Positions 36,311 through 46,662 of a stretch of 64,000 bases of DNA are shown piece by piece. The DNA comes from Pedobacter sp. Leaf250 (lineage in GTDB: Bacteria; Bacteroidota; Bacteroidia; Sphingobacteriales; Sphingobacteriaceae). Below the pieces are notes generated by a model that was not told the DNA's origin, did not search any database, and was given only the letters and a program-made list of their open reading frames with translations. A program made the translations under genes and the position numbers. Numbering within the stretch: the stretch's first letter is position 1; each line of letters starts with the position of its first letter. The DNA lies in assembly GCF_920984735.1 (NCBI RefSeq), contig NZ_CAKLBU010000006.1, forward strand, positions 1 to 64,000, read 5' to 3'.

Positions 36311-36336
36311 TGTCATTCTGAGCTTGTCGAAGAATT
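36311..36336 (+). repeat. Dispersed intergenic repeat, CATTCTGAG type
   Basis: The stretch reads TGTCATTCTGAG, then CTTGTCGAAGAATT. From memory, sequences like this are scattered between genes in many Bacteroidota genomes. Only one copy lies in this window, so the repeat status rests on recall. Confidence 0.4.
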
Positions 36337-36409
36337 ATATCATAAATCGGTTAGTTATTCTCCAAACAATTAACCGATTTATTCAATTTAAACCATTAAA
36401 CAATTTACA

Positions 36410-36814
36410 GTGAAAGCCGATTTACCAGAAAATACAGTTGAAGATATCGCAATGGCTGTTGTGTTGATGAGCGAAACTCCAGAAGTAAAAAACTGGACTG
36501 TTTATCTTGTTAATTTAAAAAATGAGCCGATTAGTAATGTATTAATCAGCTCGAAAGGTTATGGTGAGAAAGATGGAAAGCAAGTTAAAACTTCTGTTTT
36601 AAGGCATTTCATCGGAGATATGGAAGCAAACGACTTTAAAGGAGTTGAGGCTATTGATCCTGAAGTTTTCGGTTTAACGAATGAGTACTGGTTAAGCTAT
36701 TATATCGGTTCTACCATCTACGATAAGAAATTTATTTTCCTGCCTGAAAGTATTGTTGATTCCAATCTGATTAAAATTCCTTTGGTAAATAGACCTGGGG
36801 TGATGATAAAGTAA
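36410..36814 (+). CDS. Conserved-looking protein of unknown function, GTG start
   Basis: The 134-residue frame starts with GTG (no ATG is placed well) and reads MKADLPENTVEDIAMAVVL, with KNWTVYLVNLKNEPISNVLI and a C-terminal IFLPESIVDSNLIKIPLV. It looks like a small alpha/beta soluble protein without signal peptide or membrane segment. No family was recognised. It lies 175 bases behind topA on the same strand, perhaps with its own promoter. Codon use and the absence of competing frames support a real gene. Confidence 0.7.
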   Translation: MKADLPENTVEDIAMAVVLMSETPEVKNWTVYLVNLKNEPISNVLISSKGYGEKDGKQVKTSVLRHFIGDMEANDFKGVEAIDPEVFGLTNEYWLSYYIGSTIYDKKFIFLPESIVDSNLIKIPLVNRPGVMIK

Positions 36815-36895
36815 TTTTTGGTTCATTAGTCATTAGTTCATTGGTAGATTTAAACGCAAACTAATTAACTATTGAACAAATGAACCAATCTACCA

Positions 36896-37318
36896 CTAAG
36901 GCACCTTAACCGCCTGTCTACCCAACAACTTCCACCCTGCTTTCTCTTTACTCCAAATTAGCAAAATATATAACTTCACATTTCCGGGAATATTTTTATC
37001 GTTGGTTTTGGCGTTTAACGTATGGCGCACCAAAGCTGTTTTATTTTGAACGGTAACTGTTTGGTCGGTTAAATTAATGTCTACAAAATCCGATGAGCCA
37101 GACACTAAAGAATGTATAAACTGCTGCTTAGTTTCTATTTTACCACTGGAATGACCATAGCTCAAATTATTCAAAATTAACTTATCTAATGCCAAACTAT
37201 CAGGTGCAACCATTAATTTGGTTAATTTGGTTACGGCATCTTCTACTTCAGTTTTCTGGGCGAAAGAAAAGTTCGCTAACATTATCAGGCTCGAAAAAAT
37301 TAATATTTTCTTAATCAT
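36896..37318 (-). CDS. Secreted DUF4440 / SnoaL-like protein
   Basis: A 140-residue protein has a clear signal peptide (ILIFSSLIMLANFSFAQ) and an NTF2-like cone fold of the DUF4440 type: VEDAVTKLTKLMVAPDSLAL, LSYGHSSGKIETKQQFIHSL, ALVRHTLNAK and a last strand WKLLGRQAVKV. Such proteins bind small ligands or act as minor enzymes; no reaction can be given. It is a lone gene. Confidence 0.78.
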   Translation of the reverse strand: MIKKILIFSSLIMLANFSFAQKTEVEDAVTKLTKLMVAPDSLALDKLILNNLSYGHSSGKIETKQQFIHSLVSGSSDFVDINLTDQTVTVQNKTALVRHTLNAKTNDKNIPGNVKLYILLIWSKEKAGWKLLGRQAVKVP

Positions 37319-37629
37319 ATATGGTTCACAGTTTGGGTTGATGTTGTAAACTTATCTAAATCATAGCAAAGGAGCAAAATAAAAAGAACGTTAATCATGT
37401 AAATTACATCCACTACATTTTACAAATAATAATTAGAAAGCAGCAAAACACTCAATATTTGTGGCAGATATGCATCTTCTATCGAATTGGAAAAATAAAA
37501 AGGATAGTTTTAATTGAGTTGTAAAGATTGAAATGAATCAAAATCCCCACAACACCTTACTTTTCAACATAATTTAATTTAACTGAAATTTTAGTTAATT
37601 TTCAATCACATCTAATCAGAATTTCAAAA
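37319..37629. other. Gene-free gap between DUF4440 and alpha-2-macroglobulin genes
   Basis: These 311 A/T-rich bases separate two divergent genes and must hold both promoters. I see no frame of useful length, strong hairpin or repeat. Confidence 0.6.
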
Positions 37630-40600
37630 ATGGAACAACCCTCTACCTATCAATCATCCTCCAAAAAGAAATTTATTTTTATTGGTTTGTTAGCAGTTTC
37701 AATCGCTGCAATCTTCTTTTTTTATTTCAATCGCAAGAAAAAAACAAATGAGGAAAATCAGGCTTATGCAAAATATATCGAAGCTTACACTTCTGGAACC
37801 ATTTCAAAAAAGAGCTTTATTCGCGTTCACTTAGCAAATGCTGCTACAGGAATGCAAGATTTAGGCAAGGCTGATTCTCGGGAGTTATTCGATTTTTCGC
37901 CATCTATTTCAGGAAAAACCTATTGGATAGATCCTCAAACAGTAGAATTCCGTCCTGATGAAAATTTAAAACCCGGAAAAGAATATGAAGCCACATTCAA
38001 ACTTTCTGAAGTTTCGGATACCGAAAAAGGCTTGGAGGATTTCGATTTTGAGTTTAAGGTAATTACGCCTGGCATAATGCTTTCTCAAAACGGTTTGGTT
38101 TCTCAAAATAATACTTCGTTGGATTACATGAAGCTAACCGGCGAAGTTGCGACAGCAGATGTAGAGGAAACTTCCAAAATTGAAAAGGTAATTGAACTCG
38201 ATTTTGATCAGAAACTGAAAGTTAAATGGCAGCACGATCCTGCTAAAAACATTTCAAAATTCACAATCGATAGTATAAAAAAGAAAGGCGAAGATCAAAA
38301 TCTGAAGATTGATTGGGATGGCGACGCTATTGATGCCGACCAAAAAGGTGAAGAAGAAATCAGAATTCCAGCTTTAAATAAGTTCGAAATTTTAGATATG
38401 AAAGCCATCCAGGGCGAGGAAGATTATGCTCTGGTACAATTTTCAGAGCCGATTGGTGTTGGTCAGGATTTAACAGGAATGATTTCGCTTGGCAATCTGA
38501 GCGATTTACGTTACACCATTGATGCAAGTCAGGTTAAAGTTTACGCAGCCGAAGAATTGAAAGGCAAGTATACATTGAGCGTTAATAACGGTGTAGAAAA
38601 CATTAACGGTAAAACCTTAACAGGCGGTAAAACAGCGAATTTAGTTTTTGAAGATAAAATCCCATCGGTAACAATTGCAGGTGGAGGAACGATTTTACCA
38701 AATTCTGGAAAGTTGGTTTTACCTTTTGAAGCCATCAACTTAAAAGCAGTTGATGTTACGGTGATTAAGATTTACGAAAACAACATACCACAATTTTTCC
38801 AAACCAATAGTTATAAAGATGGCAATGAGTTACGTAGGGTTGCAAAACCAATCCTTCAAAAAACAGTTCGATTGGATGAGGATAAGGCCCTTAATCTTCA
38901 TAAGAAAAATCGCTTTACACTGGATTTAGATAAAATGATTCGCACCGAACCGGGTGCAATGTATCGGGTAACCATCGCCTTCAGGCAAGAATATAATGCT
39001 TACAACTGCAAAGCTGGTGAAGCAACAGCAAGCAGTGGAGATGGTGAAGAATATTATGGAGATTACGAAGGCTATGGCGAAAAAATTGATGAAGACGATG
39101 ATTTCTGGCAACGCTATAACAATTATTATCCAAGAAATTACCGCTGGAATGACAAGGATAATCCTTGTACGCCATCTTTTTATACCAATGAACGTTGGAC
39201 GAGCAGAAACTTAATTGCATCAAATATTGGTTTAGTGGCCAAACGCGGTAACGATAACAGTATGCTTATCGTAGCAACAGATTTATTAACTGCAAAACCG
39301 TTAAGTGGCGTAAATCTGGAGCTGATGGACTACCAGAAGCAAATTATTTTTACCACTAAAACTGATGGCGATGGTTTTGCCAGATTCGATTTGAAACGTC
39401 AGCCGTTTTTATTGATTGCCAAAAATGGTTCGGAGCGTGGTTATTTAAAACTGGATGATGGAAGTTCTTTACCATTAAGTCGTTTCGATGTTGGTGGAGA
39501 TGTAGTTCAGAGTGGCTTAAAAGGATTTATTTATGGCGAACGTGGCGTTTGGCGACCAGGTGATAGCTTGTTTGTTTCTTTTATTTTAGAAGATAAACCG
39601 AAAAAACTTCCAACAAATTATCCGGTTACGATGGAGTTTTATAACCCTAAAGGTCAGCTGTATAAACGATTGATAAATGGTAAACCGATAAATGGATTCT
39701 ACACTTTTAAAACGGCTACAGAAAGTACCGTCCCAACTGGAAATTGGATGGCAAAAGTAAAGGCTGGTGGTGCAACATTTACTAAAACATTAAAGATTGA
39801 AACGGTTATGCCTAACCGCTTGAAAATTGATTTCAATGTGGGCAACAGAACCTATTTAAGTTCGGGCACATCTGCCGCTACCCTATCGGCAAAGTGGCTT
39901 TTCGGTACCCCAGCACAAAATCTTAAAGCCAAGGTTGATGTAAATCTAAATACCACAGAAACCAAATTTAAAGGTTTCGATGGTTTTAGTTTTGATAACC
40001 CGACCGTAAATTTCGAATCGCAGGTAAAAACAATTTTTGAAGGTACTTTAAATGGAGCCGGAACAGCACAAATTAACACCAACCTGAATGAAAACAATAC
40101 CGCTCCAGGTGTTTTAAGGGCAAACTTTACCACGAAAGTTTTCGAGCCAGGGGGTAATTTCAGTATTGATAATTTCAGTATTCCATATCACGTTTATAAA
40201 AGCTATTTGGGTATCCGTCCGGAAAAAGGCGATAAACTTAGTGGAATGTTGGTTACCGGGAAAGACCACAAAATCGAAATTGTAAATGTAAATACCGATG
40301 GAAAGCTACTTAGTGGCAGTAAAACCGTTCAGGTTGAATTATACAAAACACAATGGCGCTGGTGGTGGGAACAAGATAACCAAAACACTTATGCGAATTT
40401 CACGCAGAACCAATATAACAAACTGGTTGAAACGCACAGCGTTACTTTATCAAACGGTAAAGGAAGCTGGAATTTACGAATCAATGAACCCGAATGGGGC
40501 CGTTATTTGATTTTAGTACGCGATGAAAACGGTGGCCACGTAACCGGAAAATCTGTTTATGTAGATTGGCCAGGTTGGGCACAGCGTGAGCAAGGTTCAA

Positions 40601-43221
40601 ATCCAACAGAAGCATCAATGTTATCTTTTACGGCTAACAAAGAAAAATTCACAGTCGGCGAAGACATAACTTTAACCATCCCGACAGGTAAAGATGGACG
40701 AGCTTTAATTTCAATTGAAAACGGAAGTCGGGTTTTAAAAACTTTCTGGATTGATACCAAAGCCGGACAAACACAGTATAAATTCAAGGCTGAAAAAGAC
40801 ATGGCGCCAAACGTTTTCGCAAATGTTACGCTATTGCAGCCACATGCACAAACCGTAAACGATTTGCCACTCAGAATGTATGGTGCTATTCCGATTTCGG
40901 TTGAAGACCCTCAAACCATTTTGAAACCAACGATTAAAATGTTGGATAAAATCAAGCCTGAAACCGAAAACACAATTACCGTTGGCGAGCAAAATGGTAA
41001 AGCAATGACTTACACAATTGCTTTGGTTGATGAGGGATTATTGGATTTAACACGCTTTAAAACACCAGATCCACATAGCGCATTTTATGCCCGCGAAGGA
41101 TTGGGCGTAAAAACCTGGGATTTATTTGATTATGTTTTAGGCGCATGGGGTGGCAATTTAGAGCGCATCCTAAGTATTGGTGGTGATGGAAGCATCAATA
41201 AAAATTTAAATCCTGCAAAGGCCAATAGATTTAAAGCGGTTGTTAAATTTATGGGTCCTTATACTATTGGTAATGGCGAAAGCAAAAACCATAAATTTAA
41301 GTTACCTCAATACATTGGCGCCGTTAGGGCGATGGTTGTTGCTGGTCAGGATGCCGCCTACGGATTTGCAGAAAAATCTGTTCAGGTTAAAAAACCTTTA
41401 ATGGTTTTGGCTACGCTGCCACGGGTGATTGGTCCGGGTGAAAGCTTTACTTTACCGGTTACCGTTTTTGCGACTGAAAACAATTTAAAGAATGTTTCCG
41501 TTCAGTTACAAGCTAATAATTTAATTGTTCAGGGCACGAATAAACAGCAACTTTACTACCAAAAAACTGGTGAGCAAATGGCTTATTTTGAAGTTAAGGC
41601 ACCAGATAAGGTTGGTATTGCCAAAGTAAAAGTAGTAGCACAAAGTGGCGGCGAAAGAACAGAATACGATGTAGAAATGGACATCAGGAATCCAAATCCT
41701 TATGTAACAAATGTAGTTTCGGCCACAGTTCAACCGCATACCAAATGGGCTGTAAATTATCTACCTATCGGGATGGCAGGAACCAATTCCGGATCTTTGG
41801 AAGTTTCTTCAATCCCGGCAATCAATTTGGGAAAAAGATTAAGTTATTTAATTCAATATCCTCACGGATGCATTGAGCAAACTACATCAGGCATTTTTCC
41901 TCAATTGTATTTAGATAGATTAAGTCCATTGAATGAACAGCAAAAAGCCAAAACAGAATCTAACATAAAAGCTGGAATTAATAGGATTAAAGGCTTCCAA
42001 ACTACCGATGGAGGACTATCTTATTGGCCAGGTGAAGGAAGTTCTGATGAATGGGGAAGCAACTATGCTGGTCATTTTTTGGTTGAGGCACAAAATGCAG
42101 GTTACTCTTTACCTGTTGGTTTGCTCGATGAATTGTTGCGTTATCAAAAAACAAAAGCAGCGAATTGGGCACCTAACAGCAATAATTTTTACGGTGGTGA
42201 TTTATCTCAAGCTTACCGTTTATATATGTTGGCTTTGGCTAAAAAACCTGAAATGGCTGCTATGAATCGTTTAAAAGCTTTCGAATATCTTTCGGTGGCT
42301 GCGAAATGGCGTTTGGCTGCTGCCTACAAACTGGCAGGGCAAAATAATGTCGCTCAAAACATGATCAGCGGATTGGATACTACTATCCAGCCTTACAAGC
42401 AGCTCGGTGGAACATACGGTTCAGATGTTCGTGATGAAGCGATGATTTTAGAAACCTTAACATTACTTGGACAAAAAGCAAAAGCTGCCAGTTTACTACA
42501 ACCTTTGGCAGCTAAACTTGGTGAAAATACATGGTACAGTACCCAAACAACGGCTTACAGTTTATTGGCAATTGCAAAATTCTGCGGTTCTAATCAGTCA
42601 TCAAATAAGTTGCAATATCAATATGTTTTAGATGGCAAGTCGGCTCCTGTTAACTCAAACCAGTATTTAAATAGCACTCCGGTAAACTTTAAAGGAGGTA
42701 CAGCTTCGGTTACCAATAATGGAAATAATGTATTATTTGTTCGCTTGGTTTTAGAAGGACAACCAGTTGCCGGTCAGAATAATTTCTTACCAAACAGACC
42801 TGATGTTTTAGATATGAATGTTGCTTACAAACGTTTGAACGGAACACCATTAGACCCAACCAAATTAAAACAGGGAACTGATTTTTATGCTGAAGTAACT
42901 GTTAAAAACCCAGGCAGATTGGGTTACTATGAGCAAATGGCATTGACTCAAATCTTCCCTTCTGGATGGGAAATTATCAATACCCGTGTTAACGATAACC
43001 AAAGTATTTTAGCCTCATCTCCATTTACTTATCAGGATATAAGAGATGATCGGGTTTTTACTTATTTCAATATCCGAGAAAATGAAAGTTTGGTTTACAA
43101 AGTTTTGCTAAATGCATCTTATACAGGTAGGTATTATTTATCTGCTGTTCAGTGCGAAGCGATGTATAATAATGATATTTCTGCAACGCAAGCTGGTAAG
43201 TGGGTTCAGGTGGTGAAGTAA
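37630..43221 (+). CDS. Bacterial alpha-2-macroglobulin with thioester
   Basis: This 1863-residue protein has an N-terminal membrane segment (FIFIGLLAVSIAAIFFFYF) without a lipobox, so it is probably anchored to the inner membrane and faces the periplasm. MG-type domains fill the first 1100 residues, including GFIYGERGVWRPGDSLFV. YPHGCIEQTT carries the thioester Cys1414 and Gln, followed by the alpha/alpha thioester domain (GGLSYWPGEGSSDEWGS). The C terminus is a receptor-like domain. Members trap proteases that breach the envelope. The nearby pbpC gene, a usual partner, would repair the wall. Here a transposase gene sits between the two. Confidence 0.95.
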   Translation: MEQPSTYQSSSKKKFIFIGLLAVSIAAIFFFYFNRKKKTNEENQAYAKYIEAYTSGTISKKSFIRVHLANAATGMQDLGKADSRELFDFSPSISGKTYWIDPQTVEFRPDENLKPGKEYEATFKLSEVSDTEKGLEDFDFEFKVITPGIMLSQNGLVSQNNTSLDYMKLTGEVATADVEETSKIEKVIELDFDQKLKVKWQHDPAKNISKFTIDSIKKKGEDQNLKIDWDGDAIDADQKGEEEIRIPALNKFEILDMKAIQGEEDYALVQFSEPIGVGQDLTGMISLGNLSDLRYTIDASQVKVYAAEELKGKYTLSVNNGVENINGKTLTGGKTANLVFEDKIPSVTIAGGGTILPNSGKLVLPFEAINLKAVDVTVIKIYENNIPQFFQTNSYKDGNELRRVAKPILQKTVRLDEDKALNLHKKNRFTLDLDKMIRTEPGAMYRVTIAFRQEYNAYNCKAGEATASSGDGEEYYGDYEGYGEKIDEDDDFWQRYNNYYPRNYRWNDKDNPCTPSFYTNERWTSRNLIASNIGLVAKRGNDNSMLIVATDLLTAKPLSGVNLELMDYQKQIIFTTKTDGDGFARFDLKRQPFLLIAKNGSERGYLKLDDGSSLPLSRFDVGGDVVQSGLKGFIYGERGVWRPGDSLFVSFILEDKPKKLPTNYPVTMEFYNPKGQLYKRLINGKPINGFYTFKTATESTVPTGNWMAKVKAGGATFTKTLKIETVMPNRLKIDFNVGNRTYLSSGTSAATLSAKWLFGTPAQNLKAKVDVNLNTTETKFKGFDGFSFDNPTVNFESQVKTIFEGTLNGAGTAQINTNLNENNTAPGVLRANFTTKVFEPGGNFSIDNFSIPYHVYKSYLGIRPEKGDKLSGMLVTGKDHKIEIVNVNTDGKLLSGSKTVQVELYKTQWRWWWEQDNQNTYANFTQNQYNKLVETHSVTLSNGKGSWNLRINEPEWGRYLILVRDENGGHVTGKSVYVDWPGWAQREQGSNPTEASMLSFTANKEKFTVGEDITLTIPTGKDGRALISIENGSRVLKTFWIDTKAGQTQYKFKAEKDMAPNVFANVTLLQPHAQTVNDLPLRMYGAIPISVEDPQTILKPTIKMLDKIKPETENTITVGEQNGKAMTYTIALVDEGLLDLTRFKTPDPHSAFYAREGLGVKTWDLFDYVLGAWGGNLERILSIGGDGSINKNLNPAKANRFKAVVKFMGPYTIGNGESKNHKFKLPQYIGAVRAMVVAGQDAAYGFAEKSVQVKKPLMVLATLPRVIGPGESFTLPVTVFATENNLKNVSVQLQANNLIVQGTNKQQLYYQKTGEQMAYFEVKAPDKVGIAKVKVVAQSGGERTEYDVEMDIRNPNPYVTNVVSATVQPHTKWAVNYLPIGMAGTNSGSLEVSSIPAINLGKRLSYLIQYPHGCIEQTTSGIFPQLYLDRLSPLNEQQKAKTESNIKAGINRIKGFQTTDGGLSYWPGEGSSDEWGSNYAGHFLVEAQNAGYSLPVGLLDELLRYQKTKAANWAPNSNNFYGGDLSQAYRLYMLALAKKPEMAAMNRLKAFEYLSVAAKWRLAAAYKLAGQNNVAQNMISGLDTTIQPYKQLGGTYGSDVRDEAMILETLTLLGQKAKAASLLQPLAAKLGENTWYSTQTTAYSLLAIAKFCGSNQSSNKLQYQYVLDGKSAPVNSNQYLNSTPVNFKGGTASVTNNGNNVLFVRLVLEGQPVAGQNNFLPNRPDVLDMNVAYKRLNGTPLDPTKLKQGTDFYAEVTVKNPGRLGYYEQMALTQIFPSGWEIINTRVNDNQSILASSPFTYQDIRDDRVFTYFNIRENESLVYKVLLNASYTGRYYLSAVQCEAMYNNDISATQAGKWVQVVK

Positions 43222-43315
43222 TAAACATAACTTACGAAGTTTTGAAAGGCAAAGAGCCGGGTCGAATTTCGCAAGTTTAGTGCTCAACAAAACATTGAGT
43301 AACATACCATAGCCT

Positions 43316-43337
43316 CGGTTCGTGTCCCCACGAACCG
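43316..43337 (+). repeat. REP-like palindrome, copy 1
   Basis: CGGTTCGTG and CACGAACCG form a perfect 9-bp stem with loop TCCC, 27 bases before the tyrosine-transposase start. The flank CATAGCCT before it is shared with copy 3 apart from one base. Confidence 0.8.
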
Positions 43338-43364
43338 AAATTTTGAATCTTAAGCTTATTTTAA

Positions 43365-43913
43365 ATGGATAAATTATTTGAACATCAGAGAAAAAGTTAT
43401 ATCGAAATAGGACAAATATATTTTTGGACGGCAACAATTAACAAATGGCAAAATCTTTTGTTCAAAAACGAATTTAAAAACATAATAATTAGTTCATTTG
43501 AACATTTATGTAAACTTAAAAAAATTGATCTCTATGCATTTGTTATTATGCCAAACCACATACATTTAATTTGGAAAGTAAATGAATTAAACGGAAAGGA
43601 AACAGCTCAGAGCTCGTTCTTAAAATATACAGCTCATGAATTTAAAAAGTTATTAAATGATGAAGAATTAACAACTTATCGGGTTAATCTAGCTAACAAA
43701 AATTATGAATTTTGGCAAAGAGATTCTTTAGCTATACATTTATATTCTCCTGATGTAGCATATCAAAAGTTAGATTATTTACACAATAATCCAACAGCAG
43801 AGCGTTGGCAATTAGCTGATGAGCCGTCTAATTATTTGTATTCATCCGCAAGTTTTTATGAGAATAACAACACGAGATTTAAATTTTTGAAAGACTTGAG
43901 ATTAGAGTTTTAG
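43365..43913 (+). CDS. REP-associated tyrosine transposase (RAYT, Y1/HUH type)
   Basis: The 182-residue protein is a Y1 transposase of the IS200-like superfamily. The HUH metal motif is His65 and His67 in MPNHIHLIW, and the catalytic Tyr is probably Tyr138 in KLDYLHNNP. Members cut and join single-stranded DNA at REP hairpins. Three REP-like palindromes flank it: one before the gene in one orientation, two after it in inverted and direct orientation. It splits the alpha-2-macroglobulin/pbpC pair. The frame is intact, so it may still be active on the REP copies. Host-domesticated RAYTs are common, so it need not move itself. Confidence 0.92.
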   Translation: MDKLFEHQRKSYIEIGQIYFWTATINKWQNLLFKNEFKNIIISSFEHLCKLKKIDLYAFVIMPNHIHLIWKVNELNGKETAQSSFLKYTAHEFKKLLNDEELTTYRVNLANKNYEFWQRDSLAIHLYSPDVAYQKLDYLHNNPTAERWQLADEPSNYLYSSASFYENNNTRFKFLKDLRLEF

Positions 43914-43947
43914 TTCTTTTTATGGTTAGTGCCTCACTAAAACTTAA

Positions 43948-43969
43948 TGGTTCGTGGAGACACGAACCA
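43948..43969 (-). repeat. REP-like palindrome, copy 2 (inverted)
   Basis: TGGTTCGTG and CACGAACCA form a 9-bp stem with loop GAGA, 34 bases after the transposase stop. Its reverse complement, with flank, resembles copies 1 and 3, so it is an inverted copy. Confidence 0.78.
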
Positions 43970-44004
43970 CGGCATAGTAACTTAAAGTATAAATACCATC
44001 GCCT

Positions 44005-44026
44005 CGGTTCGTGTCCTCAAGAACCG
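44005..44026 (+). repeat. REP-like palindrome, copy 3
   Basis: CGGTTCGTG pairs with CAAGAACCG (one mismatch) around loop TCCT. With its upstream flank ATACCATCGCCT it is a direct repeat of copy 1. Confidence 0.78.
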
Positions 44027-44088
44027 AAATCTATAATAAATTCAAGGTTCATAAGGACTAGCACCATTGCATAAAAAAATCATAATTA

Positions 44089-46470
44089 ATGAGCAAACCT
44101 CCAAAAGCATTTCTAATTACCGACATCATTTGCTTTGCTTTGCTTGTAGCCTTTCTTTTTGCATTACCTGCAAAACTTTTCAAATCCCCTACTTCCTATG
44201 TAATTGAGGCTAATAATGGAAAGCTATTAAGTGCAGCAATTGCAAGCGATGGTCAATGGCGATTCCCCGTTGCAGATTCAGTTCCTGTAAAATTTAAAGA
44301 TTGCATCATTGCCTTTGAAGATAAACGATTCTACAATCATTTCGGGATTGATTTTTTGGCCATGAGCAGAGCCATGCGACAAAATTTTAAAGCAAAAAGT
44401 GTGGTAAGTGGAGGCAGTACGCTAACAATGCAAGTCATTCGTTTATCTCGAAAACAAGATCGAACCATTTGGCAAAAGTTACTGGAAGTGATTCTAGCTT
44501 TGCGATTAGAACTTAAATATTCAAAAGAAGAAATAATTGGTTTATATGCAGCAAATGCCCCTTTCGGAAGTAATGTTGTGGGTTTGGAGGCTGCTAGCTG
44601 GCGCTATTACGGCAGAGATTCAAAGACACTTTCCTGGGGAGAAATGGCGACACTAGCTGTTCTTCCAAATAGTCCATCCCTGGTTCACCCAGGTAAAAAT
44701 TCTGCCCGCTTAATAAAAAAACGAAATGATTTGCTGGATAAATTAGCCAAATTAAAATACATCGACCAATCGATAGCTAATCTTTCTAAACTCGAACCCG
44801 TTCCAGGTAAGCCACTACCCTTACCACAAAATGCTCCGCATTTACTCAACCGTTTTAAAGTTGAGCGTGCCAGCCTGGAAATCACTACTACAAGAATAAA
44901 ATCAACTTTAAGCGAAGATATTCAGCTCAAAATCAATTCAATTTTAAAAAGATATAATAATCGATACCGTGCAAACGATATTAATAATATTTCTGCTTTG
45001 GTTTTAAATGCCAAAACAGGACAGGTAGTGAGTTACGTTGGAAATATTTATCAACCCGAGAATGCAGATTTACAGAGCCATGTAGATATGATTAAAGCGC
45101 CCCGAAGTCCGGGAAGTACACTAAAGCCATTGCTTTATGCCAGTATGTTAAATGATGGATTCATCTTGCCGCATACTTTAGTTCCAGATATTCCGACACA
45201 AATTGCCGGTTATTCACCACAAAATTATGATTTGGGTTACGATGGAGCCATTTCAGCCGATAAAGCTTTGAGCCGTTCGCTAAATATTCCGGCGGTGAAA
45301 ATGTTGCAGCAATATAAGTACGAACGATTTTATGATAAGCTTAAAAAACTTGGAATCGGCACTTTAAATCAACCCGCCGACCACTACGGTTTATCGTTAA
45401 TTTTAGGTGGCAGTGAAGTTACCATGTGGGATTTAGCCAATACTTACATGGGAATGGTTCGAACGCTAAACCACTTCAATACCTATAAAGGTTTATATAA
45501 TCCTGATGATTATAAACCGGCAACTTATTTTAGTTCCAATAAAACTGAAGAAAAAGATTACCAACGTAATTCATTTTTAGACCATGGCGCAATCTGGGCT
45601 ACTTTCAATGCCATGGAAGAAGTAATGCGGCCCGGTGATGAGGGCTTATGGGAGCAGTTTTCTTCATCGCAAAGAGTGGCGTGGAAAACAGGAACAAGTT
45701 TTGGTTTTCGCGATGCCTGGGCGGTTGGTTTAACGCCGAATTATGTGGTTTGCGTTTGGGTTGGCAATGCCGATGGTGAGGGTCGCCCGGGTTTAGTAGG
45801 CATTGAGGCTGCTGCGCCAGTATTATTCGATATTTTCAAGCTGTTACCCAAAGGAAAATGGTTTGAAATTCCAGCAACCAAACTTAAAAAAATTAAAGTT
45901 TGTAAACAGAGCGGTTACAAAACCGGCGAAAATTGTCCTGATGCAGTAGATGAATTGGTACCAACTTCAGGTGAGAAAACAGTAGCCTGCCCTTTTCATA
46001 AACTAATACATTTAGACCGGACTGGAACTTACCGCGTAACTGACCAATGCGAAAGTGTTACTAATATGCAACACAAAAGCTGGTTTATCTTGCCGCCGGC
46101 GATGGAATATTATTATAAAATTAAAAACAGCGATTACAAAAGTTTGCCTCCTTTTATGGCCGGTTGCGATAATAATGGTGGCAACAATGTAATGGAATTG
46201 ATTTATCCTAAAAATGGCGCCATTGTTTATATTCCTCTTGAACTGGATGGAACGAGGGGCAAAATCGTTTTAAATGCAGCACACCGAAATCAAAACTCGA
46301 AAATTTATTGGCATATCGATAATGAATACGTATCCACGACAACCAATTATCATCAATTGGCCATCAGCCCATCACCTGGCAAACATACATTAACTTTGGT
46401 TGATGAAAGCGGTGAAAGATTGGTGCAGGTTTTTACGATATTGGATAAAGAAAAAAAGCAAAAAAATTAA
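44089..46470 (+). CDS. pbpC: Penicillin-binding protein 1C
   Basis: This 793-residue bifunctional wall enzyme has one N-terminal membrane anchor (DIICFALLVAFLFALPAKLF). The GT51 transglycosylase domain contains the catalytic Glu in IIAFEDKRFYNHFGID and GGSTLTMQVIRL. The transpeptidase domain has SPGSTLKPLLYAS (SxxK), SRSLNIPAV (SxN) and AWKTGTSFGFRDAW (KTG). A BiPBP_C domain closes it. Length fits PBP1C. In many Proteobacteria and Bacteroidota pbpC directly follows the alpha-2-macroglobulin gene; here 867 bases with a RAYT intervene. Confidence 0.96.
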   Translation: MSKPPKAFLITDIICFALLVAFLFALPAKLFKSPTSYVIEANNGKLLSAAIASDGQWRFPVADSVPVKFKDCIIAFEDKRFYNHFGIDFLAMSRAMRQNFKAKSVVSGGSTLTMQVIRLSRKQDRTIWQKLLEVILALRLELKYSKEEIIGLYAANAPFGSNVVGLEAASWRYYGRDSKTLSWGEMATLAVLPNSPSLVHPGKNSARLIKKRNDLLDKLAKLKYIDQSIANLSKLEPVPGKPLPLPQNAPHLLNRFKVERASLEITTTRIKSTLSEDIQLKINSILKRYNNRYRANDINNISALVLNAKTGQVVSYVGNIYQPENADLQSHVDMIKAPRSPGSTLKPLLYASMLNDGFILPHTLVPDIPTQIAGYSPQNYDLGYDGAISADKALSRSLNIPAVKMLQQYKYERFYDKLKKLGIGTLNQPADHYGLSLILGGSEVTMWDLANTYMGMVRTLNHFNTYKGLYNPDDYKPATYFSSNKTEEKDYQRNSFLDHGAIWATFNAMEEVMRPGDEGLWEQFSSSQRVAWKTGTSFGFRDAWAVGLTPNYVVCVWVGNADGEGRPGLVGIEAAAPVLFDIFKLLPKGKWFEIPATKLKKIKVCKQSGYKTGENCPDAVDELVPTSGEKTVACPFHKLIHLDRTGTYRVTDQCESVTNMQHKSWFILPPAMEYYYKIKNSDYKSLPPFMAGCDNNGGNNVMELIYPKNGAIVYIPLELDGTRGKIVLNAAHRNQNSKIYWHIDNEYVSTTTNYHQLAISPSPGKHTLTLVDESGERLVQVFTILDKEKKQKN

Positions 46471-46662
46471 GGAATAGGTGGTGGGAATTAGCCATAGATT
46501 TATTTAATTTTCAACCAATTTACTATTCATTGTCTTTGACTTCAGTCAACGGTTTTAAGTTGGATGAGAAACGAGAAATCTGCTTATGATTGAAACAAAT
46601 AGTTAATGACTCAGAGTGAAAACGTTATCTACAAATTGCTGTCTATTAGCAAATGCTGTTTT

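Noticed and set aside
43316..44026. Repeated palindromes as a CRISPR array
   Set aside because: There are only three copies, in mixed orientation, flanking a transposase and without regular spacers.
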